From the NCBI GenBank assembly GCA_031216915.1, contig CM062294.1, positions 163,635,455 to 163,699,454 on the forward strand: a DNA stretch of 64,000 bases, written 5' to 3'. Both the position numbers and the translations under genes were made by a program. The notes under the pieces were generated by a model. That model did not search any database. It worked only from the letters and a program-made list of their open reading frames with translations, and had not been told where the DNA came from. This document shows positions 1-10,044 of this stretch, in pieces (the first letter of the stretch is position 1; each line of letters opens with the position of its first letter). The stretch is from Pictodentalium vernedei. Lineage: Eukaryota > Mollusca > Scaphopoda > Dentaliida > Dentaliidae.

Positions 1-392
1 GTTTTTGGGTGGATTTTGGTGATTTGGAGGGATTGTCGGGTTGTTTGTGGTAATCAGATTTACCCCTGTTCAATCGAACATACCCCAAAACATACCCCTG
101 TCTTGTTAGAAGCCATTGGTAACATAGCAATCACGTGCCACCATAGAAACCAAGATGGCGGCTTCCAGTATAAAAAATGGACGACGGAAGCTCGTATCAC
201 CCTAACAACACGCGCTGCGCATGCGTACTACCACCACGTATCACTATGGGGATGACGTCACAACATGGCCGCTCACGCGGGTTACCATGACAACACAACA
301 TGGCGCCACTAGGTCACGTGACATTACGTCACTTCCTGGGTCATCCACCGGGGTCATCCAACCTTTCCCCGAAACGTGCGAGCACTACTACT
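1..392 (+). mobile_element. Copy of the 797-bp inverted-repeat element, cut by the window edge
   Basis: This stretch matches the interior and right end of the complete element at 13459-14255 in the same orientation. Shared blocks include TTGTCGGGTTGTTTGTGG, the CATACCCC motifs, AACCAAGATGGCGGC and the GTCACGTGAC region. Its right end reads CGTGCGAGCACTACTACT, which is the complement of the outer end of the 63137 copy and differs from the end of the 13459 copy. It has no reading frame of note; the short ORF at 16-255 lies inside the repeat. It is a non-autonomous DNA element, and its left end is outside the window. Confidence 0.75.
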
Positions 393-833
393 GAGGTGAC
401 TGAAACTCGGACTTCAGAAGTGAAACGTTCCGGTGAGTAACGAAAGGCGACACCACACGTGATGAGGAAGGTTCCAGTGAAGAACCTGGCAGAGGCTCAA
501 ACAGGTTACCCCTTTCTTGGAGGATATGGGAAGAGTACAAGGCAAAGTGTGTCCTGAGTAATAAAAGATATAGGCCCGATGTGGGACTGACACAGTGGTG
601 CCCAAAATAGACAAGAGGTCTAGTTTGGTTCCGGAAAACTATCGGACAGGGGCTGACCTGGAGTCGTAAGAAAGGGTGGTTATCTGCAGGGGCTTACTCA
701 AGTCAGGATCAGCACATATTGAACGCAAACCACCGACGGTGGTGTGAATGAGGTATGATGATGAGGGGGAATGTCGAAGTGGTAAATCCAAGGAGCAGGG
801 TCCTGGGGGTGTTTAAGGGAAGTGCGCTTATGT

Positions 834-1050
834 GAGCCATTCAAGAAATTTTATAGATTTTATAGGACCTGTTGAATGAGAGACAGAAGACGGTCATAAG
901 TTCATTTTAACAGTGGAAGATTGTGGCACAGGTTATCGGAGGCAGTAGGACTGTGTTAAACGGAGACTGAGCAGGTCGTTGAGTCCTTGCTCGAAATACT
1001 TTGCAGGCTTGGTTTTCCGAAGGAAATTTTTGATCGACCATGTGGTGGCT
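834..1050 (+). pseudogene. Decayed Ty3/gypsy-type integrase core fragment
   Basis: Conceptual translation in shifting frames gives the landmarks of a gypsy-like integrase core: an EPFKK-like approach, an IDFIGPV-like motif near 855-875, a following KFILTVEDC strand, and a VESLLEILCRLGFPKEI-like helix near 978-1030 that precedes the second catalytic Asp region. Stops and at least two frame changes break it, and no intact frame exceeds about 70 residues. No protease, reverse transcriptase or LTR was recognised nearby, so this is an isolated fossil. The order and spacing of motifs fit the family, but each match is short. Confidence 0.55.
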
Positions 1051-1867
1051 TAATGAAGTTTGTCGATGTCTGACAAGGGGAAGCCTAAATGGGATCTCGT
1101 ATCGACCAGTAAGGTAGCGAGCAGCTGAATGGATTGGTGGTGATGTGAAGGTAAGTCAGAAGGGTTGTGTTGTGGCAAGCCATCGCTTTGGGATCTCCAT
1201 TTGCCAGGGGCTCTGAAAAAAACATGCAGGGTGTTGCCCCAACGGAGTCCGGGTCCTCACCCAAAGAACTGAAAGATAAATTGGAGGAGATCTGTCGTTC
1301 GGCTGGGTCTGATGTGCAGGAGGTTGTAGGAAAAGGCCGCCTCGGGTGCGGCAGATACACATGAGCAGTCCCCGGACGAGGGGGGAACGAGTTTACACAA
1401 GTGGCTGAGTAAGAGAAACCTAACTCACGAGGCCGAGATACTTTTGGGGTAGTTTATGAAGCGGGAAAAACGTCTGCTCAATCGTTTTCTAAATAGGCCC
1501 AGGACCAAGAAGTCCTTAAGCCCAAGTATCATAGATCACGTGCGAAAATGTGCATCTCCCACTTCCCGAGAGGTGATAAGCCCCTGGTACAGTAACAGAT
1601 ATAACCCCGTGATCCGGTGTATTTTTACAAGGAATAGTGGTTTTGATTGTTTTGGGGTTATTTCTTCTTTTTTTGTTTTTCTTTGTTCTACTTTATTGGG
1701 GTGGTTTGGGGTCCATCAAATCAGCCTGAAGGTCAGTTTTCGAGCTCATTTAAATTTGAAACTTGGCTATACACACGAGGGTATTAAAATCTGCCGATCA
1801 AACATCTAGCCCTCCAAGCCTCCGGTTATTTTTATGACAACTGTTACCGTACATACATTTACACTGC
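1051..1867. other. Non-coding stretch, no recognised gene
   Basis: Short open frames occur here (for example 1167-1364 and 1456-1809 on the plus strand), but they show no domain, signal peptide or splice support. Part of it may be further decayed retroelement downstream of the integrase fragment. Nothing else is supported. Confidence 0.5.
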
Positions 1868-1958
1868 TGCAGATGGCCTAACAGTGTCTCGTCGTGATTG
1901 TGGGCTGTCTGTACAGGCAGCCAACAATGACGTAAAAACACAGCCAAGATAAATGCAG
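1868..1958. repeat. Fold-back element, GTAC-centred, copy 1
   Basis: The sequence is an imperfect palindrome centred on CTGTACAG at 1909-1916. The arms are about 40 bp, with AACAGTGT on the left pairing with a run ending AAAACACAG on the right, and outer CTGCAG/TGCAG motifs. A second copy lies at 27904-27993 with the same centre and arms, so this is a dispersed fold-back MITE and not a chance hairpin. Confidence 0.65.
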
Positions 1959-2066
1959 CACACCAGTTGAGTTTTTAATGAGTAATACACTTGAGGGCAT
2001 GGGGTATGAGATTATGGGGACTTGAGGGTTAATCGGTGTAGAAGCTCCCCTTCGGGGCTTCTTAAT

Positions 2067-2116
2067 TTTTGTTTGTTTTCTTGTTGGAGTTTAACCATAC
2101 TTTCAACAGTACGTGT
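2067..2116 (-). mobile_element. SINE 3'-end fragment
   Basis: TTTGTTTGTTTTCTTGTTGG followed by AGTTTAACCATACTTTCAAC matches the tail-proximal part of the window's SINE family (compare 29462-29520 and 51526-51600). Only the 3' end is present. Confidence 0.45.
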
Positions 2117-2464
2117 CATTACTTATCGGAGGTTTCCTAGTAATTATTCCTCTGTTTCTTAGTAATAATTCTTTAATAGGGGGTGCCCGAGCTAGCTTTG
2201 GGAGAGAAAGGATGATATTTGAAAAGCCGTTGTGTGGGGTTTCGGGGTTCTCCCCTACTCCTAACTAGGACCTTCTGGACGTTGTGAATTCCGCACACTT
2301 CCTTTCAGGGAAGTGGGATGAGGGGCAACTACCAGAGTATCCTAGGACTAGCCCCACCTACTAGAAATGTTTGCAAAATATAGTGATCTAAGAGAGTATT
2401 TGAGGCATTTGTAGCATGTGCAGGGCCTATATTGGAGCCCATTTTGAGTCTCTATGTTGTGTTT

Positions 2465-2710
2465 AACCCTTTACCCAACGCAGACGATATCAAAATCTAT
2501 TATTTTAAATATCATTTTTTTAAACTTTTCAACAAATTTCAACAAAACCATATCATGTGACCCCTCATTGGAACGAGCTCGACGAGCTCGTTCCAAAGAG
2601 GGGGTCACATGATATGGTTTTGTTGAAATATTTTGAAACATTTAATTTTTTCAACTGCTCAATTTGCATATTACGCGGGCGGTTGCGAGCGATTCGTTAG
2701 GTAAAGGGTT
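2465..2710. mobile_element. TTAA-type fold-back MITE, copy 1
   Basis: It starts AACCCTTTACCCAACG and ends TTAGGTAAAGGGTT, short terminal inverted repeats shared with nine other copies. The core is a long palindrome around GGAACGAGCTCGACGAGCTC, flanked by CATATCATGTGACC and its complement, giving a stem of roughly 60 bp. This copy has the CATATCATGTGAC arm subtype, as does the 28782 copy. Other copies are flanked by TTAA; here the right TTAA is not retained. Confidence 0.8.
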
Positions 2711-2906
2711 GGTTAAGTTGCATTGGGCCAATTTCTTTTTTGCGGGGAGGGGGGCGGTCCCCTCCCCCCGTAGCCATGCCACTGGTGACGAGGTGAAGTG
2801 GGTGTCTTCATGGGCTACAAAATCCGAAACATTTCATAAATCTATACAAGCTGCTAAATAATCCATTATTAATTAAGTCTATGCTATTTAAGTTTACTGT
2901 ACTCCT

Positions 2907-3085
2907 TTAGTTCTTTCTGTGTCTGCATTTGGCTTTTCTCGGCCGTTCACACACTTTCAGCTCTCTGTTGAAATGTAATCTGCCTGAGCAGTGTTTACTT
3001 TCAGGCAAATAGAACGAACACTGGAAGTATCTGGAACAGCTCTGTGGATCTGGAAAGAGACCGTGCATTTCGGGACACTCAAAAC
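2907..3085 (-). CDS. Terminal exon with chitin-binding type-2 (peritrophin-A) domain
   Basis: The exon encodes 58 residues plus a TAA stop and holds one complete six-cysteine chitin-binding type-2 domain. Cysteine spacing is C-12-C-5-C-9-C-12-C-7-C, with the aromatic SRYFQC strand typical of CBM14 domains, ending in a short basic KCRHRKN tail. Such domains bind chitin in extracellular matrices, cuticle, shell or gut lining. The exon is preceded by a pyrimidine-rich tract and a TTTTACAG acceptor (AG at 3087-3086), and it starts in phase 1. The open frame runs to 3110, but those residues are intronic. Its phase matches the donor at 15430, so it is proposed as the last exon of the gene starting at 16079. 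It could instead belong to a gene with further exons that were not seen. No canonical AATAAA lies directly downstream. Confidence 0.75.
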
Positions 3086-3594
3086 CTGTAAAATAAAAAC
3101 AATCAAGCACGCTGTGGGATATACTCTTATATCAAGTAACGTGACGTGCGGGATGATGCGAGTTTTTTTTTATTTTTAGATTTTTTTTTATTTTTTGTTC
3201 ATTTCAGATTTATTTGTACACCGCCACCCCCTACATAAGTAACATAACAGATGCCAGCATGGTTGATGAGTGCTGCTCGTTGATTGACTCTACTCATAAG
3301 AATCTCACTGCAAAGTCAAACTACACTCGCGCATACTCCGAGAACATCGACTCAAGAACAGCTACAAACACGCGCTTGCAGTCAGGCCCGAGCGCATATG
3401 AGTGGTTGCGGATATGCAATAGCAATTCTGATTACACGCCTCCCCCCCCCCCCCCCACCCCACCCAGTACCCATCAAAACTAATGCCAGCATAACTGCTG
3501 AGTTCTGCTGGAAGCTTGACTCTGCCCGACCGACTCACGGCCAGAGATTTTTACTGAAGTGTTTTAGGGACAGGGTATGAAAAAAAATAAACTC

Positions 3595-3918
3595 AAACTT
3601 TAGACTTTTAATCTCAAAATTTCTATATTTAATCTCAAACTTTTGACGTTTAAACTCAAAATTTTGACTTTTAAACTCAAAGTCTTGTGACTTTTAATCT
3701 CAAAATTTCGACTTTCAAACTCAAAATTTCGAATTTAGAACTCGACATTTTGATATTTAATCTCAAAGTTTTGACAGTCAAAATTATGGTTCTGGAAAAA
3801 TTTCGACTTTTAAACTCAAAATTTCGACTTTAAAACTCAAAATTCTGACTTTTAATTCTAACATTTGGACATTTAATCTCAAAATTGCAACTTTCAAACT
3901 CAAAACTTCGACTTTTGT
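3595..3918. repeat. 21-bp minisatellite (CTCAAAATTTYGACTTTTAAA type)
   Basis: Imperfect copies of a unit of about 21 bp alternate ACTCAAAATTTCGAC and TTTTAATCTCAAA. Because the unit is a multiple of three, the minus strand reads as a seven-residue repeat (LSLKVEI-like) without being a gene. Related blocks occur at 5025-5225 and 5640-5800. Confidence 0.75.
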
Positions 3919-4385
3919 AAAGTGGTTGTGGTTGGTACTGTAGGTATAATGGTTGAAACAGCTGTTGATGATGTTGGTATTGAAGTGGTTGATCAGTGTA
4001 GATGTTGGGGTTGTCAAGGTTGGTGTAGTAGTGGTTGTTGTCGTAGTTGTTGGTGTTCTAGTGGTTGGTATAACATATACAGTGATTGTGTAATAATGGC
4101 TGATATTGTTGTCATGGCTGCTGGTGTAGCTGGTGTAGTGGAAGATGCTAGTGTAGTAGTTGTAGAGGTGGCTGTTGTGGTTGGTATGGGAATTTTGGGT
4201 GTAAAAGTTGTTGGTGGAGTAGCGTTATCATTTTTTACAGTAGTTGTTGGTGTAGTAGTTGTTCGTGTTGCAGTAGTTATGGGATTTGTAGATGGAGAAG
4301 CTGTTTTATCTGTTGTAGTTGTTATACTGGCTGGTGCACTAGTTGTTCGTGTTGCATTGGTCGGTGTAGTAATGGGAGATCGTCC
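3916..4385 (+). repeat. G/T-rich triplet tract (GTT/GTA/GGT), copy 1
   Basis: The plus strand is a degenerate run of GTTGTTGTAGTAGTTGTTGG-type triplets that almost lacks C. It produces a 287-residue valine-rich open frame (3922-4785) with no domain, so it is treated as low-complexity DNA. It directly follows a 21-bp minisatellite block, an arrangement repeated at 5640-6310. Confidence 0.7.
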
Positions 4386-4444
4386 CTCAAGTGAAACTCC
4401 GATTGTGTGGACAGGTGCAATATGTGAAAAGTTGAGTGTAACTA

Positions 4445-4636
4445 AATCACCCGTGGGGAGGAATTATCACCCAAAGTATCACTTTCAAATTTTGTACATA
4501 TGGACAAAAAACACAAGCAATGTTTCAGCCAATGGACCTCCGGGTTGCTATTGGCTGGAACTTTGCTTGTGCTTTTTATGCTTTTCAACAAATTTGCAAT
4601 TATTGCTTGGGTGGAATCACCGCCCTGCGGGTGATT
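4445..4636. repeat. Fold-back element of about 192 bp
   Basis: AATCACCCG at 4445-4453 pairs with CGGGTGATT at 4628-4636, and the arms remain complementary inward (AAAACACAAGCAA against TTGCTTGTGCTTTT; CAGCCAATGG against GCTATTGGCTG) to a centre near 4541. The pairing is imperfect, about three quarters by eye. It explains why both strands give similar short open frames here. Confidence 0.6.
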
Positions 4637-5024
4637 CACTGATAAAGCTCTCCGATTACAGTACGTTCGCACCCGTCGCATCCCCTCCCCGCTACGCGGC
4701 TGGTTGGAGACTTAAAAAATGCTATAATATATTAAATTCTTTTCTTCTTATTACAAATAGGCTGAGTTTCGAGGTGGTCGGTTGAATCCACAACAAAAAT
4801 AAGAGAAATTACAAAAATATAAATTTACACTAGTTTCAAAACGAAAGCACTCAAGTTCCGCCAGTCTGTTGGGGATCAAAAAACCAACAATAATTAAAAT
4901 TAGTTAAAAATCGCATAGAGTTATCTCCCTTACATCAGCGTTGAATCAATGCAATCTTTTGGGTCATTTGATCCGGACGGGAATGTATTTGGCATATGGT
5001 ATTGAAAAAACTCAAAAGATTGGC

Positions 5025-5225
5025 TTTCAGACTCAAATTTTCGACCTTTAATCGCAAAATTTCGTCTTTTAAACTCACAATTTCGGGTTTTAATCTCAAA
5101 CTTTTGATAATAAAACTCAAAATCTTGATTTTTAATCTCAAAATGTCGACATTGAAACTAAAAATTTCGCCTTTAAAACTTAAAATTGTCACTTTTAATC
5201 TCGAAATGCTGACTTCTAGGTTACA
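5025..5225. repeat. 21-bp minisatellite block 2
   Basis: Same unit as at 3595-3918, with repeated ACTCAAAATTTC and TTTTAATCTCAAA phrases. Both strands show long repeat-driven open frames (4935-5249 minus, 4996-5367 plus) with seven-residue periodicity, which are not treated as genes. Confidence 0.7.
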
Positions 5226-5639
5226 ATACAGTGCTTTGTTTTTTTCCACTGACGACAGTCCTAATCTTTCCTCCTCTCCTCATCTTATCAAGCTGATCTG
5301 GGCAAAAACAACCATCTATCCATTTAGTTTATCATCTCGTGAAAACAATATACTGAAAAAAATATAGGTTGCTATGTGAATTTTGCCTTTAAATTTGGAG
5401 CTTACTGTACTCCCGTCCAGTTTTGCACTGAATGAAATAGACATATTTTTACCTACCGCCACCCAATTTTAATCTTCTCTCACACATTTCAGAAGACAAT
5501 AGTCACCAATATTTTATATCTTTTCCAAAACATGCGCTTTAAAATTTTATTCACACTTACAAGCTCAGTTCATTTCCAGCAATCGGATAATTCCAGGAAC
5601 ATTTACAGACACTGTTTACCGCGAAAACACTGTATTATA

Positions 5640-5800
5640 ACCTTTAATACTCCAAATTTTCATTTTTAAGCTCCAGATTTCGACGTTCTACCGTAAAATT
5701 TCGGCTTCAAAACTCAACATTTTGACATTTATTCTATAAAACGTTTGACTATTATTCTCAACATTTCGTCTTTTAAACTCAAAATTTCAACATTGGCATA
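5640..5800. repeat. 21-bp minisatellite block 3
   Basis: Shorter, more diverged run of the same unit (AAACTCAACATTTTGACATT and similar). It leads directly into the second G/T triplet tract, as block 1 does. Confidence 0.65.
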
Positions 5801-6310
5801 GTGGTTGTTGTTGTTGTTGTTGTTGTTGATGATGATGATGTAGGTATAATGATTGAGGCAGTTGTTCGTATTATTGATGTTGGTGATGAAGTGGTTGGTT
5901 GGTGTAGATTTTGGTGTTCTCAGTGTTGGTGTAGTAGTGTTCGTTGTCGTAGTTGTTGGCGTGCCAGTTGTTGGTTTGACAGTCACAGCGAATGTGCAGT
6001 AATTGCTGATAGTGTTGTCATGTCTGTTGGACCAGTGTTGGTGTAGTTGGGGAAGGAAGTTGTGTAGTAGTTGTCGCGGTTGCTGTTGTGGTTGGTATAG
6101 TTGTTTTTGGTGTAACAGTTGTTGATGTAGTAGCTGTAGCATGTTTTGTTGTAGTGGCTGGTGCAATAGCTGTTGGTGTTGTCAATGTTGGTGCTGCAGT
6201 AGTTATTGGTCATGTAGAGAGTGTAGCTTTTGTAGTTTTTATAATGGTTGGTGCACTAGATGTTAGTGTTGTATTGGTTGGTGTAGTAGTTGTTGATTTT
6301 GGGTGATGGG
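5797..6310 (+). repeat. G/T-rich triplet tract, copy 2
   Basis: Begins with GTTGTTGTTGTTGTTG and continues as degenerate GTT/GTA/GGT triplets. The order of phrases, including AATTGCTGATAGTGTTGTCA inside it, parallels copy 1 at 4090-4115, so the two tracts are diverged duplicates and not independent simple repeats. Confidence 0.65.
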
Positions 6311-6357
6311 TACTCTACTTTGTGGTGTGGTATTGATTGGTGAAGTAGAGTTTAGTA

Positions 6358-6588
6358 TTAACCCTTTCCCTAACCTGAAAAGCAGACGACACTTGCAAAA
6401 ATAATTCTTGAATAACTACTTTTTTGTCTCAAAAACATAGGTTATGACCACTCGTTGGAACGAGCTCGACGAGCTCGTTCCAACGAGGGGTCATAACCTA
6501 TGTTTTTGAGACAAAAAATGAAAATTAATTGGCGGTTTTTGAGAATATCGCTGGCCGGTTTTGGCCGTTACCTTAGGTAAAGGGTTAA
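6358..6588. mobile_element. TTAA-type fold-back MITE, copy 2
   Basis: TTAA at both ends, then CCCTTTCCCTAACC on the left and TTAGGTAAAGGG on the right. The core is a near-perfect palindrome (CATAGGTTATGACC arms around GGAACGAGCTCGACGAGCTC). Flank and end structure resemble piggyBac-type elements (TTAA plus CCC), but no transposase is present. Confidence 0.85.
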
Positions 6589-6599
6589 CGAGGTTTGTA

Positions 6600-6885
6600 T
6601 AGCGGTCAGGGAAACCGAAAGCACGAGGGCAGATGGGTTATCTGCTCCCACTGTCTTCGGACAAGGAGGCGAGAGGGGGCAGACAATGCCCGCCAGATGG
6701 GAATTGTCTGCCCCCCTCTTGTCCCTTTGTCCGAATTGGAGTGGAAACTTCCTCTCAAACTCACCCATCTCGGGCCTTTGTCCTTCGAGACATGCATGCT
6801 TCGGCATGTCATGACGGGGCTGCTAGTGCGAGTAAATGCCATTTTCACGGTATCTTACCTCCTGCCCTGAAATGCTTCCTGCGCC
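6600..6885. repeat. Dispersed repeat R2, copy 1
   Basis: Shares with 21130-21405 the phrases CCGAAAGCACGAGG, CTTCGGACAAGGAGGCGAGA-like text, GCATGTCATGACGGGGCTG and TGCGAGTAAATGC in the same order. It contains an internal hairpin of CAGACAATGCCCGCC with GGGAATTGTCTG. Function is unknown; it is a diverged dispersed repeat. Confidence 0.5.
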
Positions 6886-6892
6886 CCTGATA

Positions 6893-7455
6893 GTCGTCGT
6901 CATAATAGTTATTAATTTAGTAGTGGCTGTTAGCGTAGTAGTTGTTGTAGTTGGAGTAATAGTTGTTGAAATTGTTGGTGTAGTTGAGGTTGTTGATATT
7001 GATGAAGTAGCAGCAGTAGTTGTAGTTGGAATAGTAGTTGTCGGCGCGATGCTTGTTGGTGTAGTAGTTGCAGTGGCCGTTGTTGTAGGAAAAATGGCTG
7101 GTGTTGTAGTTGTTGGTGGTGTCAATGTTGGTCTGATAGTTGGTGTAGTAGTGGTTGTTGTTGTAATTGTTGGTGTTGTCGGAGTGGTGTTTAAGAGGTT
7201 GGTGAGGTAGATGTTGGGGTTGTCAAAGTTTATGTAGTACTGGTTGTTGTAGTAGTTGTTGGTGTGATAGTAATAGTGATGGTGTAATGATGATCGATAG
7301 TGGTGTCATGGTTATTGATGTAGAGGTTTTAGGAGTTGTAGAAGTTGTAGTAGTTGTTGTAGTGCTTGGAACAATAGTTATGGGTGTGATAGTTGTAGTT
7401 ATACGAGTTGTAGTAGTTGGTGCAGACGTTGTTGGTTTTGTCATTGTTGGTGTGG
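6893..7455 (+). repeat. G/T-rich triplet tract, copy 3
   Basis: Another degenerate GTT/GTA/GGT run of about 560 bp. The valine-rich plus frame and threonine-rich minus frames follow from composition. No 21-bp block precedes this copy; a TTAA-type MITE and repeat R2 lie between it and copy 2. Confidence 0.65.
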
Positions 7456-7514
7456 ATACTTAGTGGCTTATCCACAGAGAGCTACATGGAGCACGATGTG
7501 ACGGAGTAATCACG

Positions 7515-8025
7515 ATGTTTCTCTGGAATCGAATCTCGAAACACATCAAACAAAAGGTTCTCGAATCGAATCCATTTTTCATTTGTTACCAACCTGCGGC
7601 CTTACTGGTGTTGTCTGTCTCCTCTCTCAACTCAATACCAATAGGCGTACTAGACTATTTAAACAATGAGCGGTATGACAAAGGTGGTCGAAAAAAAGCC
7701 ATTTATCGCCCTTTGTGTGCAGCGGGGCACCATCTGCAATGCCAAAGCATTGAAGACGGCGCCTTGGAGCAGTTAGCGGACGATATATAGTGCAAACAAG
7801 CCCTATCGTAATCCTCACTATCGTTCAATTGTCATTTTTTATGAATTTTCCGACTAAATTTGTGCTATTTTCTGAGACTGGATACATTCAAGCTTATTCA
7901 TCAGAAAACTGAGTTGTTATCTTCAGAATCTCGACACTAAAGAATTGTATGAAATCCAAATCTCTCCAAGATTCGCTTTTTTCGAATAATCGAGATGGTT
8001 TCGAGTCGAATCGAATCAGTGGAAA
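7515..8025. mobile_element. Probable inverted-repeat element with ATTCGATTC ends
   Basis: The left end reads TCTGGAATCGAATCTCGAAA; the right end carries TTTCGAGTCGAATCGAATCA, roughly its complement. Inside is a hairpin near 7727-7770 (GCACCATCTGCAATGC pairing with GCATTGAAGACGGCGCC). ATTCGATTC-type ends also flank 41594-42181. No target duplication could be assigned. Confidence 0.4.
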
Positions 8026-8252
8026 GACGATTGCCGGATCCTACAGGATAAGTTGTTTTAAAAAATAATTCTTATTTGCATGTGGTTTCTGTGAAACGCC
8101 CAGGGAATACTTTAATACGTGTGTATAACCTCGGCAGTTCAACAGTATCAAAGCGCAGAAGTTTTTCACAGAAAAATAGTTACATGGTCATGGTGTTAAA
8201 GGCACCCTATGTTACACAGGGTTTTTCGCTGTTTTTTTGCCCGAATAACATA

Positions 8253-8460
8253 TTAACCTTTTACCCAACGTAACGGCCTAATCGGGCCAAAGCTTTTCGA
8301 AAGAATCACCATTCAATTTCCATTACTTGTTTCTCTTTTTTTATCTCAAAAACATAGCGTATGACCCCTTATTGAAACGAGTTCACTGAATGAAAAAATT
8401 AGTTATTCGAAAATTTTGTTTGCAAGTGTCGTCTGCTTTTCATGTTAGTTAAAGGGTTAA
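8253..8460. mobile_element. TTAA-type fold-back MITE, copy 3 (degenerate core)
   Basis: Both ends keep TTAA, with CCTTTTACCCAACG left and TTAGTTAAAGGG right. The central palindrome has decayed, with only one ACGAGTTC arm visible, so this copy is shorter and no longer folds strongly. Confidence 0.7.
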
Positions 8461-9608
8461 CAGAATTACATATATAGGCATAATATATATGTGAAAAATG
8501 CAATATGCCTGTCAACTTTATCGAACTATTTTGATTGTGATTTTACACTCACTACAGTGCCAGTGGGCTAGTATTATAGGAAGAAGGACAGGTCGTGCCT
8601 GATTACTTTTGGTGGTGCCAATGTTAAATTCCTATAGGAACCTGACTTTTGTAGAGCCGAAACAAGACGCGTCTTTACGCTCTATCCAGTTGGGTCTGGT
8701 AGGTGGTGTACGTACTGCACATATAATATGCTATGGTATATAGGGTGATATATGTACGGACAGGGCTATGGGTATATATATATTATATGGGTATGTGAAG
8801 GCAAATTGATGGGGAAGGCGGGTTTCTTGAAACCTTTTCCCTGCGAAACAGCTGACGTTGCACATGACGTCGTGACCAATGTTGTTGTCCGACATTACGG
8901 CTAAGGGCGTATCGGGCTTTTTGTACTGGACTGATATGGTAGTATAGTAATGGTGGTATATACCCAGTAGGTCCCTGTTCGCCTTTGGTACTACTAATCC
9001 ACCTAATGCTTATATTATCATAGTACGTAATGATAGGCCAGGCGGTGTGGGGTGGGGTGGCGATGATGCATGTTGTCTAGTGCGGTAGTAGTGGATGCAC
9101 AGTCTGTACCCCTGATGCTTCAATGTTATACTTGTAGCACTATTGATCCACTCAAGGCGTTATATTGTTCTACAGTTAGTATAGGTAGGACGTAATGCTA
9201 GGCAAAGCGGTATTTATGGGATGGGGGCTCAGTGACTTTACAGTTTTCAGTTCAGTTCTCTCGGACGCAGCACTATGCCTGGCGGAATTCGCCGATATAA
9301 AATTAAATTTAAGCAGTTGCATCCTCGCAGATCTTCCATTAATTCATATTACTGTGTTAGAAAGTTCATCAGCTGGGACCATGGATCATTCTAACAGTAA
9401 TCTGTTCCAGTTGTATCGAAAATTAAGTCAAACGGTATGCAGGTAAATCCCACAATAAATACAGGTTCTTTGTATACGTAGACAATTACGAATCTTCGCA
9501 AACAACAATTCGAAAAATTCATTAATTGTCACTTCTCGGATATCGGTCTGGGGTTGTGTTGTGAATGTGAACAGATATACAGGCAAAGTTAACTGCAAAC
9601 TTTTGGGG
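8461..9608. other. Non-coding stretch, no recognised gene
   Basis: AT-rich sequence with TATATA runs. A phrase at 9237-9290 (CAGTTCTCTCGGACGCAGCA) recurs near 9725-9765, so part is repetitive. The 83-residue frame at 9195 has no domain. Confidence 0.5.
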
Positions 9609-9700
9609 GTTCCCGTTAGCTCAGTTGGTATGGTGGCAATGCATTTATGGCTAGGCGATTGGGTGGCAGGGACCCAGTATCGACTCTCGTCGGGGAAAAC
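9609..9700 (+). repeat. tRNA-like sequence, probably a SINE head or tRNA relic
   Basis: GTTAGCTCAGTTGGTA fits an A box of an RNA polymerase III internal promoter, and GTATCGACTC about 55 bp on is a weak B box. Terminal GTTCCCG and CGGGGA could pair as an acceptor stem. The intervening length and loops do not fold as a standard tRNA, so this is not called a functional tRNA gene. Confidence 0.4.
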
Positions 9701-9774
9701 ATAAAAACATTTTACAGCTTTGTGTTCAGTTGCTCGGACCCAGCACTATGCCTGCTGGAATTAAGTTGGGTGTA

Positions 9775-9826
9775 ACAAGGTGGCATCTGCAATGCTTTAG
9801 CATTTCAGATGGCACCTTGTTCCACT
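9775..9826. repeat. Hairpin AACAAGGTGGCATCTG family
   Basis: AACAAGGTGGCATCTGCAAT and its near-complement ending GATGGCACCTTGTT form a stem of about 22 bp with a short loop, followed by GACGATATATAG. The 7720-7790 segment has the same hairpin and the same trailing motif, so this is a small dispersed fold-back family. Confidence 0.55.
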
Positions 9827-9984
9827 CAAGTGACGATATATAGAGCGATTTTGTGTCCTGGACAGAAATATCAGCCAGCATCATGTTAACGAGTCTAACA
9901 CGACGTGATCCTGGCCATCCAAAGAGTCGTTAAACCCTAACAGGAGAAGTGTATGAAACAAGGAAAGCATTATATGAAAAGAAT

Positions 9985-9991
9985 GCGTACG

Positions 9992-10043
<52 letters not shown>

Positions 10044-10044
10044 T
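9985..10044 (+). repeat. (CGTG)n microsatellite
   Basis: About 15 uninterrupted CGTG/GCGT units. Confidence 0.95.

Noticed and set aside
3922..4785. 287-residue valine-rich open frame
   Set aside because: It is a read-through of the G/T triplet tract and a fold-back element; no domain, no splice support, and related tracts are broken differently.
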